Below the pieces are notes generated by a model. It was not told where the DNA came from, made no database searches, and worked only from the letters and a program-made list of their open reading frames with translations. DNA of 64,000 nucleotides from Pseudomonadota bacterium (GTDB taxonomy: Bacteria > Pseudomonadota > Gammaproteobacteria > Arenicellales > UBA868). Below are positions 1-8,973 of the stretch, one piece after another (the first letter of the stretch is position 1; each line of letters starts with the position of its first letter). The stretch is taken from the NCBI GenBank assembly GCA_016845525.1, contig JAERSQ010000103.1, forward strand, positions 1 to 64,000, written 5' to 3'. Both the position numbers and the translations under genes were made by a program.

Positions 1-60
1 CAGTCCGATCGTCCCGATATCAAACCCAATATGGATTCGCCCGCGGGCGATTCTGCCTGA
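1..60 (+). CDS. 3' end of a gene cut by the window edge, probably ftsH
   Basis: The first frame is open from base 1 and ends at a TGA at 58-60, giving a hydrophilic, Pro/Asp-rich tail of 19 residues ending PAGDSA. A disordered polar tail is usual at the C-terminus of FtsH, the membrane-bound AAA+ zinc protease, and ftsH lies directly upstream of folP and glmM in many gammaproteobacteria. The identification rests on this gene order, because the visible part carries no motif. It lies 35 bases before folP in the same direction. Confidence 0.5.
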   Translation, partial: QSDRPDIKPNMDSPAGDSA

Positions 61-95
61 TCCCTAGCGAGGGGAAATAGCCTGAGCGAGGCCTA

Positions 96-926
96 ATGCC
101 TGCTCTTGTCCCGAGCGACGATCCCCAGATAATGGGGGTCGTCAACGTTACGCCTGATTCCTTTTCGGACGGCGGAGAGTTCTCTTCCCATGCGGCCGCG
201 ATAGATCACGGCCGCAAACTTGCGGTAGACGGGGCGAATATAGTGGACGTGGGCGGGGAGTCAACTCGACCAGGCGCAGAGTCGGTCAGTGCAGAAGAGG
301 AAATTTCGCGGGTGCTGCCGGTTATCGAAGCTCTCGTGAAAGACGGCATAAAGGTGTCGGTCGATACGAGCAAGCCCGAGGTCATGGAAGCCGCCGTTGC
401 TGCGGGGGCCTGCATGATTAATGATATCTATGCGCTACGAAAACCGGGAGCCCTTGCAACGGTCGCGCGTATGGATGTGCCGGTGTGTCTTATGCATATG
501 CAGGGTACTCCAGCCACAATGCAGAACGCGCCCAGCTACAAAGATATCGGCCGGGAGATTAGAGAGTTTTTGCAGTCCCGGATTAATGCTTGCTGTCTTG
601 CGGGAGTCGATCGTGAGCGGATTGTTATTGATCCTGGATTTGGATTTGGCAAGACCCGTCAACATAACCACACGCTTATCACTCAGTTGGGATGGTTTAC
701 CGAGATTGGAGTTCCTGTCCTGATCGGCGTCTCGCGTAAGAAGTTTGTTCGCTCGCTCTCGCAGGTTGCGTCCAGGCAAACTCTAGATGAAGTTAGCGCG
801 CTGCTGGCTTTGATGGCTGTTGAGCAGGGCGCGCGGTTTGTGCGTGTTCATAATGTTGACGTTACCCGAAAATTGCTGGGTCAGGCTTATGGACTGGTTC
901 CAGCCCAACGATCGCCGGTAAACTGA
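96..926 (+). CDS. folP: dihydropteroate synthase
   Basis: Joins 4-aminobenzoate to 6-hydroxymethyl-dihydropterin diphosphate in cytoplasmic folate synthesis; it is the sulfonamide target. The 276-residue product has the TIM-barrel signatures of the family: MGVVNVTPDSFSDGG at residues 13-27, GGESTRPG at 53-60, an Asp-Thr-Ser at 90-92, IDPGFGFGKT at 178-187 and SRKKF at 213-217. Length is normal. The ATG at 96 follows a GAGG-like site at close spacing. Four bases separate it from glmM, so the two are almost certainly cotranscribed. Confidence 0.97.
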   Translation: MPALVPSDDPQIMGVVNVTPDSFSDGGEFSSHAAAIDHGRKLAVDGANIVDVGGESTRPGAESVSAEEEISRVLPVIEALVKDGIKVSVDTSKPEVMEAAVAAGACMINDIYALRKPGALATVARMDVPVCLMHMQGTPATMQNAPSYKDIGREIREFLQSRINACCLAGVDRERIVIDPGFGFGKTRQHNHTLITQLGWFTEIGVPVLIGVSRKKFVRSLSQVASRQTLDEVSALLALMAVEQGARFVRVHNVDVTRKLLGQAYGLVPAQRSPVN

Positions 927-930
927 GCTT

Positions 931-2274
931 ATGGCAAAGCGTCGTTATTTCGGTACGGACGGTGTCCGGGGCAGGGTGGGAACCTCACCCATTACCCCAG
1001 CAGAAGTTCTGCATCTCGGATGGGCCGCAGGCCGGGTCCTCGGTGCCGGCCACGCACGTGGTCGGGTCATTATCGGCAAGGACACCCGCATATCTGGATA
1101 CCTTCTGGAATCGGCGCTGGAGGCGGGTCTGAGCGCTGCCGGGGTTGATATCGCCCTCACTGGTCCCTTACCCACTCCCGGCATAGCCTATCTGACGCGG
1201 CAGGTGGGTGCCTGCGGAGGGATCGTGATCAGCGCTTCGCACAATCCCTACCACGACAACGGCATCAAGTTTTTCTCAGAATCCGGTAAAAAACTGGATG
1301 ATGAGACAGAAGAGTCAATTGAGGCGTTGATGTCAGAGCCGATGAGCACGGTCGGGCCGGAGGCACTTGGGAAAGCAGAGCGCCTGATTGATGCGCTGCC
1401 TCGCTATGCGGAACATTGCCGCAACACGCTTCCGCCCGGAGTTAGATTGGACGGACTCAAGGTAGCCGTTGATTGCGCTAATGGCGCCGCTTACCAGGTG
1501 GGGCCGCTCGTATTGCGGGAGCTCGGTGCTGAGGTCACCGGCATCGGCATTGAGCCGGACGGGTTCAATATCAATCGGGAATCCGGGTCGACTTATCCGC
1601 AGACGATCTGCAGTCTTGTGAAGGATTGCGGTGCAGACGTGGGGATTGCATTCGATGGGGACGCCGATCGGGTGGTACTCGCCGACGCCCAAGGCCGTCT
1701 TGTTGGTGGGGATGGCATCCTTTTTATCCTCAGTCAGTATCGCCGACAGCGGGGCGATTGCGAAGGGATCGTCGGCACCTTGATGACTAATCTGGGTGTC
1801 GAGGTGGCGTGTGAGGCGCAGGGAATCCAATTTGTGCGTGCCAGGGTAGGCGATCGCTTTGTCCTGGAAGAGCTTGTCAGCCGACACTGGACGCTGGGAG
1901 GAGAGACCTCCGGACATATCCTGTCTTTGGATCGAAGTACAACCGGAGACGGGCTGGTCGCTGCCCTTGCCGTGCTGGAGGTCATGCAGAAAACCGGAAA
2001 ATCGCTGGCGGACCTTGTGAAAGACTTGCAAGTCTTTCCGCAGAAGCTCGTAAATGTCTCGACAGAGCACGCGCGACCTGCCGAATTGCTCAAACAGCCC
2101 CGGGTGACTGAGGCGGTGAAAGCCTGCGAGAAGCAGTTGGGGTCGCGGGGGCGGGTGGTTTTGCGCGCCTCAGGAACAGAGCCGCTCATTCGGGTGATGG
2201 TGGAGGGAGAGGACGAAGCCAAGGTGGGAGAACTGGCGAGAGAACTCGCGGACCAAATTCGCGTGTTGGCTTGA
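931..2274 (+). CDS. glmM: phosphoglucosamine mutase
   Basis: Interconverts glucosamine-6-phosphate and glucosamine-1-phosphate, the step before GlmU makes UDP-GlcNAc for peptidoglycan and LPS. The 447-residue length is that of the family. The N-terminal KRRYFGTDGVRG is typical. The phosphoserine loop SASHNP puts the active serine at residue 103, and the metal-binding DGDADR lies at 242-247. The C-terminal phosphate-binding loop RASGTEP is present. The folP-glmM linkage is widespread in proteobacteria. A hairpin followed by six T's starts 45 bases after the stop. Confidence 0.97.
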   Translation: MAKRRYFGTDGVRGRVGTSPITPAEVLHLGWAAGRVLGAGHARGRVIIGKDTRISGYLLESALEAGLSAAGVDIALTGPLPTPGIAYLTRQVGACGGIVISASHNPYHDNGIKFFSESGKKLDDETEESIEALMSEPMSTVGPEALGKAERLIDALPRYAEHCRNTLPPGVRLDGLKVAVDCANGAAYQVGPLVLRELGAEVTGIGIEPDGFNINRESGSTYPQTICSLVKDCGADVGIAFDGDADRVVLADAQGRLVGGDGILFILSQYRRQRGDCEGIVGTLMTNLGVEVACEAQGIQFVRARVGDRFVLEELVSRHWTLGGETSGHILSLDRSTTGDGLVAALAVLEVMQKTGKSLADLVKDLQVFPQKLVNVSTEHARPAELLKQPRVTEAVKACEKQLGSRGRVVLRASGTEPLIRVMVEGEDEAKVGELARELADQIRVLA

Positions 2275-2318
2275 GCGGTGGCAGGACCTCTGTTGCGGCG
2301 CTTGCGTCGCTACCTGCC

Positions 2319-2344
2319 GGCCGTTACCATTCACGGCCTTTTTT
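2319..2344 (+). terminator. rho-independent terminator after glmM
   Basis: A perfect 6-bp stem (GGCCGT at 2319-2324 with ACGGCC at 2333-2338) with an 8-base loop is followed by six T's at 2339-2344. It sits between glmM and tpiA and suggests that tpiA-secG has its own promoter in the remaining bases up to 2393. I could not pick a convincing promoter there. Confidence 0.7.
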
Positions 2345-2393
2345 GCCTGAGAAAACCACGCTACAGACCTAGAGTCGGTATCGGAGCATATCT

Positions 2394-3149
2394 ATGAGAA
2401 GGCCGCTGGTTGCTGGAAACTGGAAGATGAATGGAAGTCGAGAGATGACCGAGACATTGGTCTCGGGCATCGGTTCAGGGCTTCCAGAAAGTGATGCAGT
2501 GGACGTAGTAGTGTGTCCGCCCTTTGTTTATCTCGATCTATGTTCAGCAGCGGCAGGTGGAACGCCCATCGCCATGGGTGCGCAGGATCTGGATCTCCAT
2601 GAGCCGGGAGCCTTCACGGGCGCTATCGCTGCAGACATGCTTGTCGATATAGGGTGTGAGTTCGTCATTTTGGGGCATTCGGAGCGGCGCAGTCTTTATG
2701 CGGAGAGTGATGCCGACGTCGGTGTGAAAGCCTCTGTGGCGGCAGCGAAGGGTCTGACGCCAATTATTTGCGTCGGCGAGACTCGAGAAGAACGGGAAAG
2801 CAATGTGACGGCGGATGTGGTGTGTCGGCAGTTGGATGCGGTGATCGACGGGGCGGGAATTGACATTTTTCCTAAAGCGTTAGTTGCCTACGAGCCCGTC
2901 TGGGCAATCGGCACTGGCCTGACCGCGACTGACGAACAGGCACAGGAAGTCCATAGCCTGATTCGGCAGAGAATTTCTGACGCCAGTGGACAGGCAGCCG
3001 AGGGCACCCGGATACTATATGGCGGCAGCGTCAAACCAGACAATGCGGCCGGGTTGTTTTCGCAACCCGATATTGATGGAGGCTTAATCGGCGGCGCCTC
3101 GCTAAAGGCTGCCGACTTTCTTGGTATCATTGAGGCGGCTATCCCATGA
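2394..3149 (+). CDS. tpiA: triosephosphate isomerase
   Basis: Interconverts dihydroxyacetone phosphate and glyceraldehyde-3-phosphate in glycolysis and gluconeogenesis. The 251 residues have the catalytic set at canonical positions: Lys11 in GNWKMNG, His95 in ILGHSERR and Glu167 in AYEPVWAIGTG. The phosphate-gripping GGSVK and the GLIGGASL loop are near the C-terminus. The ATG at 2394 is preceded by a GGAG about 8 bases upstream. Its stop overlaps the start of secG by 4 bases (ATGA), indicating translational coupling. Confidence 0.98.
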   Translation: MRRPLVAGNWKMNGSREMTETLVSGIGSGLPESDAVDVVVCPPFVYLDLCSAAAGGTPIAMGAQDLDLHEPGAFTGAIAADMLVDIGCEFVILGHSERRSLYAESDADVGVKASVAAAKGLTPIICVGETREERESNVTADVVCRQLDAVIDGAGIDIFPKALVAYEPVWAIGTGLTATDEQAQEVHSLIRQRISDASGQAAEGTRILYGGSVKPDNAAGLFSQPDIDGGLIGGASLKAADFLGIIEAAIP

Positions 3150-3523
3150 ACCTGCTTACCAGTATTTTTACCGTCGTCCATCTCGTCGCAGCGATTGCGA
3201 TCGTAGTCCTTGTTCTCCTTCAGCAGGGGAAAGGAGCGGATATGGGCGCTGCTTTTGGGGGAGGATCTTCCAGTTCCGTGTTTGGCAGTCGGGGGTCAGC
3301 GACTTTCTTAAGCAGGGTCACCGCAGGATTGGCAGCGGTCTTTTTTATCACCGGGCTTAGTCTTGCCTATATCTATACCCAGCAAAGTGCCACGCCGCGG
3401 AGCGTGATGGCTGGGGAGAGTACTCAGCAGTCTTCAGATGTTCCAAGCGTTGCGAATGGGGATGCAGTGAAAGGGGATGGTGGGGCTGAATCGGATATCC
3501 CGTCCGCACCTAACAACAATTAG
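3146..3523 (+). CDS. secG: protein translocase subunit SecG
   Basis: Small inner-membrane subunit of the SecYEG protein-export channel. The 125-residue product has two membrane segments (about residues 4-22 and 53-74) flanking the conserved loop LLQQGKGADMGAAFGGGSS, the hallmark of SecG. The C-terminal 45 residues are polar, Ser/Asp-rich and probably disordered. tpiA-secG-tRNA-Leu is a conserved order; E. coli also has a tRNA-Leu(GAG) gene directly after secG. The ATG overlaps the tpiA stop. Confidence 0.95.
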   Translation: MNLLTSIFTVVHLVAAIAIVVLVLLQQGKGADMGAAFGGGSSSSVFGSRGSATFLSRVTAGLAAVFFITGLSLAYIYTQQSATPRSVMAGESTQQSSDVPSVANGDAVKGDGGAESDIPSAPNNN

Positions 3524-3571
3524 CATTCCAGAGATAAAATAGAGCGATATCCTGATGTGGCTGATCAATTT

Positions 3572-3656
3572 GCCGAAGTGGTGGAACTGGTAGACACGCC
3601 GTCTTGAGGGGGCGGTGGCGCAAGCCGTGCCGGTTCGAGTCCGGCCTTCGGCACCA
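3572..3656 (+). tRNA. tRNA-Leu (anticodon GAG)
   Basis: An 85-base class II tRNA with a 7-bp acceptor stem (GCCGAAG 3572-3578 with CTTCGGC 3646-3652), discriminator A and an encoded CCA at 3654-3656. The anticodon stem CCGTC/GGCGG surrounds loop TTGAGGG, with anticodon GAG at 3606-3608. A long variable arm and the T-arm GGTTCGAGTCC are visible. It lies 48 bases after secG. The following region up to 3727 holds no clear terminator or other gene. Confidence 0.97.
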
Positions 3657-3727
3657 AGATCAGAAGTTACCGGTGGAGCGCGTTCTGCTCTTTGCCGCCG
3701 TCGGTCAAGCGTCCGGGAGTGGTATTC

Positions 3728-5695
3728 ATGCGCTCTGAAAATACAGCCTGCTCGCCAATTCTAGGCTCTGCCAACGAATTGGTCTGCGTCAACGGTATCT
3801 GGAGGCAAGCTAAACAGGACTCCAGCGTTGACTACAGTGATGGGCAGGAGGAAGAGTCGATTCTGCGCGAGACTCTGGAAGGGGCGGCAGATTTATCCTG
3901 GAATTCGGCTGAGTTTGGCCCGCCGTACTCGAGTTGGGCGCAGGAATATCACCTGTCCCCCTTGCGCGCGAATTTGCTGCGGGGATTACACCTCCCGGAA
4001 GGAATCCGTGTTCTTGAAGTGGGAGCAGGCTGTGGCGCTGTGACACGGTTTCTGGGCGACCAGGGTTTTCAGGTGGATGCAGTCGAGGGCAGCACCAGTC
4101 GCGCTGCACTTGCCCGCGCGCGCTGCGCTGATCTAGACAACGTCCGCATCATTTCTGCGGACTTTCATCAATTACATCTTCCGGACGCCGGTTATGACCT
4201 CGTATTGTTCGTCGGGGTGCTCGAATATGCTCAGCGGTTTGCGCCGGACGGGTTGTCTTCCCGTGACGCCGTGATCCGGATGCTCGCCAATGCTACAACA
4301 GCACTTGCGCCGGACGGCAAAATCATCATTGCGATTGAGAATCGTCTTGGAGCTAAATATCTGGCGGGCTGGCCTGAAGATCACCTGGGCACGTCCTGGT
4401 CGGGCGTAGCCGGATACCCGGCCGGTGCAGCAGCCAAGTCAGGTATCCGGACGTTTGATCAAGCGGAATGGAAGAGCATTTTTGGGGAAATGGGTCTCCA
4501 GCACCGCAGCTTCTTTCCACTGCCGGATTACAAGTTGCCCGAAGCTTTCGTCAGCGACAGAGGGTATCTTGCACCGGGTGCGAATGCGATCTGGGGTCGA
4601 TATGTCTCAGTCAATCGGACACCCGCTTCGCCGCCATCGACGCCGGCAAGGTTTCAGCAAAACGCGCTCTACCGCGCAGGACTGCTCCCCTCCTGCGCGG
4701 ATTCCTTCGGTATCGTGGCGGCCCGTTCTGATGAGAGTCTCGAGGGAGTGATGCCCCACGACTGGATCGTTTTTAGCGTCAAATCTGAAGCGGTCGATAA
4801 AGGCCTCTGTATCGAAGCCGGGTCGAGCACGGCAGGGCGTTTTCCCGCTAGCAGTCCGGATGATCCCTCAATAATCCTGCCGCCGGGAGAGCCGATTTAC
4901 CAGTATTGGTTACGGTGTGCTGTTACCGGTGTAAATGAAGAAGATCTTTCGAAGGTGTTGGCCGGCCATCTTGCAATTGCAGCACGGTCTGGTCTGCGGG
5001 CACCGGGATGGTGTTTGCTGGTCAACGATACCGGGGAGCTAGTGCCTCAGTCATTCCCATGGCCGTCGGGTTGTGACTCAGCGCCGGCAGCGGATGACAG
5101 GTCTTGGGAGGAATCGGTATTGGACGGGTTTTTTGAATTCGCCGCGGCCGATCTTGAATTTAATGTCAGGATCGGACCATGGGATGCGCCCGGCGGACTA
5201 AAGCAACAGACCCTTCAGCGCTTGAGTGATCCGCCGGCTAGTTTGGCAGACCCGGGAAAGAAGGACTCTTTTGCTGCAATCTATTGGGCGGCGGGGGCAG
5301 CGTTTTCCGAAGAACAAAAATCTACCGTTCAGTTGTCGCAGAAAGGTAAGGAGATCCTGACTTTTTTCCTGCCGAGGTCTGCTAGGTCAGATATGTTGCT
5401 GCGTTTTGACCCGTTGGATCATGATATTGGCGGAAATAGCGTAACGGTTCAGCTCGAGTCAATGCGTCTTTATCCTGCCGATGATTCGGTTGGCGTCGAT
5501 TTGATGCCGGTATTTAAGAACGACGGCGCCTCGTCTTGCAATCAACTGCAAATCAGACCGTCCGAAAGCGGAGTGATTCTTGCTATTGCGGGAAATGATC
5601 CCTGGGTGGTTGTGGACCCGGCCTTCCTCGGGATGCCCCCCGACCTTACCCTGGTCAAGGTAGAAGCCCACCTTGACTGGGGGTCAAAAGATTAG
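3728..5695 (+). CDS. class I SAM methyltransferase with C-terminal beta-rich domain
   Basis: A 655-residue protein. Residues about 60-300 form a Rossmann-type methyltransferase: motif I VLEVGAGCGAVTRFL at 95-109, an acidic VEGS end of strand 2, a downstream ADFHQL, and LFVGVLEYAQ. IIAIENRLGAKYLAG and PLPDYKLPEAFVS are typical of methyltransferases from polysaccharide loci. Residues about 540-655 are predicted beta-rich, with LRFDPLD and a late SGVILAIAGNDPW. I prefer the ATG at 3728 (GGGAG 8 bases upstream) to an in-frame TTG at 3692. It sits between tRNA-Leu and nuoA, where a surface-polysaccharide gene is out of place. Substrate unknown; modification of the polysaccharide made by the 32-49 kb island is an inference. 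It lacks the kinase-like region seen in the giant protein at 39579. Confidence 0.75.
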   Translation: MRSENTACSPILGSANELVCVNGIWRQAKQDSSVDYSDGQEEESILRETLEGAADLSWNSAEFGPPYSSWAQEYHLSPLRANLLRGLHLPEGIRVLEVGAGCGAVTRFLGDQGFQVDAVEGSTSRAALARARCADLDNVRIISADFHQLHLPDAGYDLVLFVGVLEYAQRFAPDGLSSRDAVIRMLANATTALAPDGKIIIAIENRLGAKYLAGWPEDHLGTSWSGVAGYPAGAAAKSGIRTFDQAEWKSIFGEMGLQHRSFFPLPDYKLPEAFVSDRGYLAPGANAIWGRYVSVNRTPASPPSTPARFQQNALYRAGLLPSCADSFGIVAARSDESLEGVMPHDWIVFSVKSEAVDKGLCIEAGSSTAGRFPASSPDDPSIILPPGEPIYQYWLRCAVTGVNEEDLSKVLAGHLAIAARSGLRAPGWCLLVNDTGELVPQSFPWPSGCDSAPAADDRSWEESVLDGFFEFAAADLEFNVRIGPWDAPGGLKQQTLQRLSDPPASLADPGKKDSFAAIYWAAGAAFSEEQKSTVQLSQKGKEILTFFLPRSARSDMLLRFDPLDHDIGGNSVTVQLESMRLYPADDSVGVDLMPVFKNDGASSCNQLQIRPSESGVILAIAGNDPWVVVDPAFLGMPPDLTLVKVEAHLDWGSKD

Positions 5696-5755
5696 AAGAA
5701 GTGAGGTCTCTCAGTCAGTCCGTTGATTGACCGTCAACATGGGGGAGACTAGAAT

Positions 5756-6157
5756 TTGGTCTTCCGATTTCGGCTGCTTTTGGCAACGTTTCCCAGTCGA
5801 GTGCTCGCAAATTATCTTCCCGTACTCCTGTTCTTGGTAACAGGAATAGTCATTGGCGTCGTCGCGCTTGCGGCGGGTCGCGTATTGAGTCCCCGTAACC
5901 CGTATCCCGCGAAGCTGTCGGCCTATGAGTGTGGTTTCGAGGCGTTTGAGGACGCCAGAATGAAATTTGACATTCGTTACTATCTTGTGGCGATTCTTTT
6001 CATTATCTTTGATCTTGAAATCGCGTTTCTTTTCCCCTGGGCCATTGTTTTGGATGAGATTGGGGTATTTGGTTTCTGGGCGATGATGATCTTTCTCGCG
6101 ATTCTTGTCGTGGGGTTTATTTATGAGTGGATGAAAGGAGCCCTGGAGTGGGAGTGA
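5756..6157 (+). CDS. nuoA: NADH-quinone oxidoreductase subunit A
   Basis: First gene of the complex I operon; a three-helix membrane subunit next to the quinone site. The 133 residues contain the conserved loop [20 protein letters not shown] and the acidic helix [11 protein letters not shown]. The start is TTG at 5756, preceded at good spacing by GGGGGAG (5741-5747). A GTG at 5801 would give the more usual N-terminus ([11 protein letters not shown]) but lacks a good ribosome site, so the TTG is favoured. Gap to nuoB is 6 bases. Confidence 0.93.
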   Translation: MVFRFRLLLATFPSRVLANYLPVLLFLVTGIVIGVVALAAGRVLSPRNPYPAKLSAYECGFEAFEDARMKFDIRYYLVAILFIIFDLEIAFLFPWAIVLDEIGVFGFWAMMIFLAILVVGFIYEWMKGALEWE

Positions 6158-6163
6158 CAACTA

Positions 6164-6640
6164 ATGCCGCTTGAAGGAGTGATGTCCCAGGGCTGGGCAA
6201 CAGCTCGTCTTGATGATCTGATTAACTGGGCACGGACGGGCTCCATGTGGCCCATGACCTTCGGTCTCGCCTGTTGCGCTGTCGAGATGATGCACGCGGG
6301 TGCGTCGCGTTACGACCTTGACCGATTCGGCGTGATTTTCAGGCCAAGCCCGCGGCAGTCGGATGTGATGATTGTCGCCGGGACGCTAACCAACAAAATG
6401 GCACCGGCGCTAAGGCGGGTGTACGACCAGATGCCTGAACCGCGCTGGGTGATTTCCATGGGATCCTGTGCGAATGGCGGCGGGTACTATCACTATTCAT
6501 ACTCTGTGGTCCGGGGTTGTGATCGGATCGTTCCGGTTGACGTTTACGTTCCAGGTTGCCCCCCCACGCCAGAAGCCCTGATGTACGGGATCATTCAGCT
6601 TCAAAAGAAGATCAAGCGTGACGACACCATCGCCCGCTGA
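6164..6640 (+). CDS. nuoB: NADH-quinone oxidoreductase subunit B
   Basis: Carries the terminal [4Fe-4S] cluster N2 that reduces quinone. In the 158-residue product the four ligands are visible: the tandem Cys37-Cys38 in [10 protein letters not shown], Cys102 in [10 protein letters not shown] and Cys132 in [12 protein letters not shown]. Length and motifs are normal. Its last 23 bases overlap the start of nuoC, so the two are translationally coupled. Confidence 0.97.
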   Translation: MPLEGVMSQGWATARLDDLINWARTGSMWPMTFGLACCAVEMMHAGASRYDLDRFGVIFRPSPRQSDVMIVAGTLTNKMAPALRRVYDQMPEPRWVISMGSCANGGGYYHYSYSVVRGCDRIVPVDVYVPGCPPTPEALMYGIIQLQKKIKRDDTIAR

Positions 6641-7241
6641 TCCTTCGGACAGCGAAGACGCGTGCCAATCGGGCGAGGATGCGCTCGCCAGTTTAGTGAT
6701 GTCGTTTGGCGGCAGCGTTTCGACGGCTTTTCACGAACGTACCGTAACGGTCGGTTGTGATCAGGCGTTTGCGCTTTTGCGTTCCCTGCGGGATAACGCC
6801 GCAACCCGTTTTGAACAGCTTATCGATCTGTGTGGCGTGGACTACAGTAACAGCGCTCCAGTAGAAAACGACCACCCTGAACGCTTTGCGGTGGTGTATC
6901 ACCTGCTGTCGGTGTCGCGAAACGACAGACTCCGGGTGGTCGCTTATCTGGCGGAAGATAGCCCCCGTATCAGGAGCGTGGTCGGTATCTGGGCGTGCGC
7001 CAACTGGTATGAAAGAGAAGCGTTTGATCTCTTTGGCATCCTGTTTGAGGGCCACCCGGATCTGCGCCGTCTGCTCACGGACTATGGCTTCATCGGGCAT
7101 CCGATGCGCAAGGACTTCCCGTTGAGCGGCCATGTCGAAATGCGGTTTGACGAGAAAAAAGGGCGCGTTGTGTATGAGCCCGTGTCTATTGACCCAAGAG
7201 TGACCGTACCGCGGGTCATTCGGCAGGAGTCTGTCGAATGA
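6618..7241 (+). CDS. nuoC: NADH-quinone oxidoreductase subunit C
   Basis: Peripheral-arm 30-kDa subunit of complex I. The 207 residues include the diagnostic [26 protein letters not shown] stretch in two parts ([25 protein letters not shown]) and HPMRKDFPL. The start is GTG at 6618, inside nuoB, with AAAAGAAG about 8 bases upstream. nuoC is a separate gene here, unlike the fused nuoCD of E. coli. ATGA overlap with nuoD. Confidence 0.96.
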   Translation: MTTPSPADPSDSEDACQSGEDALASLVMSFGGSVSTAFHERTVTVGCDQAFALLRSLRDNAATRFEQLIDLCGVDYSNSAPVENDHPERFAVVYHLLSVSRNDRLRVVAYLAEDSPRIRSVVGIWACANWYEREAFDLFGILFEGHPDLRRLLTDYGFIGHPMRKDFPLSGHVEMRFDEKKGRVVYEPVSIDPRVTVPRVIRQESVE

Positions 7242-8491
7242 GCGAGATTCGCAACTACACCATGAATTTCGGTCCTCAGCATCCGGCAGCGCACGGCGTT
7301 CTTCGGCTGGTCATGGAGATGGACGGTGAGGTGGTCGAGCGTATCGATCCCCATATTGGACTCTTGCACCGGGGCACAGAAAAACTTGCCGAAAGCAAAC
7401 CGTATAACCACAGCATTGGCTACATGGACCGGCTCGATTATGTATCAATGATGTGTAACGAGCATGCCTATGTCCTGGCAATAGAAAAACTGCTTGGTGT
7501 CGTACCGCCCCTTCGGGCTCAGTACATCCGGGTCATGTTTTCGGAGATCACCCGAATCAGAAATCATTTGCTGTGGATCGCGGCTCATGGCCTCGATATC
7601 GGCGCAATGGCGGTGTTCCTATATGCCTTCCGGGAGCGGGAGGATTTGTGTGATGTTTACGAAGCCACGTCCGGGGCCCGCCTGCACGCAGCCTATTTTC
7701 GCCCGGGCGGGGTGTACCGCGATCTTCCCGATCGCATGCCGCAGTATGAGGCATCGAGGGTGCATTCCGAGGATGAAGTCCGCGAAAAGAACATCAATCG
7801 GGAAGGGTCCGTGCTGGATTTTATCGAGTCATTTGTTGACCGCTTTCCCGGCTGTGTCGATGAATACGAAAATCTCTTGACCGATAACCGTATCTGGAAA
7901 CAACGGACTGTTGATATCGGGATCGTCACCCCAGAACGGGCGATGCAGCTGGGCTTTACTGGCCCAATGTTGCGGGGCTCGGGGGTGGAGTGGGATCTTC
8001 GGCGCAAGCAGCCCTATGAGGTGTACCCGGAGCTGGAATTTGATATCCCGGTCGGGGTCACGGGGGATTGTTACGACCGTTACCTTGTTCGGGTCGAAGA
8101 GATGCGCCAGTCGAACCGCGTCATTCGGCAATGTATCCAATGGCTCCGTCAGAATCCCGGCCCGGTGATGGTGGATGATCACAAGCTGGCGCCGCCAGAG
8201 CGCAACGAGATGAAGGAGGGCATGGAGTCGCTGATTCACCACTTCAAGTTGTTCACCGAAGGCTACAGCACCCCGCCGGGGCAGGTGTATCAAGCCGTTG
8301 AGGCCCCGAAAGGTGAGTTTGGCATTTACATTGTTTCAGACGGGGCGAACAAGCCTTTCCGTCTCAAAATCCGGGCGCCCGGCTTCGCTCACCTGGCTTC
8401 ACTGGACGAGATGGCCCGGGGACATATGCTCGCTGACGTTGTTGCAATCATCGGGACGCAGGACATTGTGTTCGGAGAGGTGGACCGCTGA
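7238..8491 (+). CDS. nuoD: NADH-quinone oxidoreductase subunit D
   Basis: The 49-kDa subunit of complex I, which with NuoB forms the quinone-binding pocket and descends from hydrogenase large subunits. The 417 residues start with the family signature [42 protein letters not shown] and the C-terminal DIVFGEVDR are also typical. Overlaps nuoC by 4 bases and shares one base with nuoE. Confidence 0.97.
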   Translation: MSEIRNYTMNFGPQHPAAHGVLRLVMEMDGEVVERIDPHIGLLHRGTEKLAESKPYNHSIGYMDRLDYVSMMCNEHAYVLAIEKLLGVVPPLRAQYIRVMFSEITRIRNHLLWIAAHGLDIGAMAVFLYAFREREDLCDVYEATSGARLHAAYFRPGGVYRDLPDRMPQYEASRVHSEDEVREKNINREGSVLDFIESFVDRFPGCVDEYENLLTDNRIWKQRTVDIGIVTPERAMQLGFTGPMLRGSGVEWDLRRKQPYEVYPELEFDIPVGVTGDCYDRYLVRVEEMRQSNRVIRQCIQWLRQNPGPVMVDDHKLAPPERNEMKEGMESLIHHFKLFTEGYSTPPGQVYQAVEAPKGEFGIYIVSDGANKPFRLKIRAPGFAHLASLDEMARGHMLADVVAIIGTQDIVFGEVDR

Positions 8492-8973
8492 TGACAGAGT
8501 CAGGCAACGTGCTTCCCGGGGCAATCATCAAAAAGATTGAGGCGGAAGTAGGCAAGTACCCAACGCGCCGCGCTGCGGTGAAGTCGGCCTTGCGATATGC
8601 GCAAGCGGAGTTCGGGTGGATTAGCGAGGATGTGGTCAAGGCCGTTGCCGAGGTTCTGGACCTCGAGCGTATCGAGGTATTTGAGGTCGCGACTTTTTAC
8701 GACATGTTTTATACGCGACCGGTCGGCCGGTTTCCGGTCCGCGTGTGTACGAATGTGTCATGCCTGCTGCGCGGCGCTGACGGCATCATGAATTCGTTAT
8801 GCCAGCGTCTGGGTGTTGAGGCGGGCGAGACGACGGCGGATGGCCGATTTACGGTTTTTCCTGCTGAGTGCCTCGGCGCCTGCGGCGGAGCCCCGATGAT
8901 GGCTGTGGGAGATGATTATCACGAAGACCTTGAGGCGGATGGTCTGGATGAGATTCTGGAGCGCTATCGATGA
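8491..8973 (+). CDS. nuoE: NADH-quinone oxidoreductase subunit E
   Basis: 24-kDa thioredoxin-fold subunit of the NADH-oxidising module, holding the [2Fe-2S] cluster N1a. In the 160-residue protein the ligands are Cys86, Cys91, Cys127 and Cys131 (VCTNVSC and [11 protein letters not shown]). The start ATG shares its A with the stop of nuoD, and its own stop overlaps the nuoF start by 4 bases. Confidence 0.97.
   Translation: MTESGNVLPGAIIKKIEAEVGKYPTRRAAVKSALRYAQAEFGWISEDVVKAVAEVLDLERIEVFEVATFYDMFYTRPVGRFPVRVCTNVSCLLRGADGIMNSLCQRLGVEAGETTADGRFTVFPAECLGACGGAPMMAVGDDYHEDLEADGLDEILERYR

Noticed and set aside
1333-2070. 245-codon open frame on the minus strand
   Set aside because: Opposite glmM, which is unambiguous.
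3572-5755. Integrated element with tRNA-Leu as attachment site
   Set aside because: No copy of the tRNA 3' end was found before nuoA and there is no integrase, so an insertion is only inferred from gene order.
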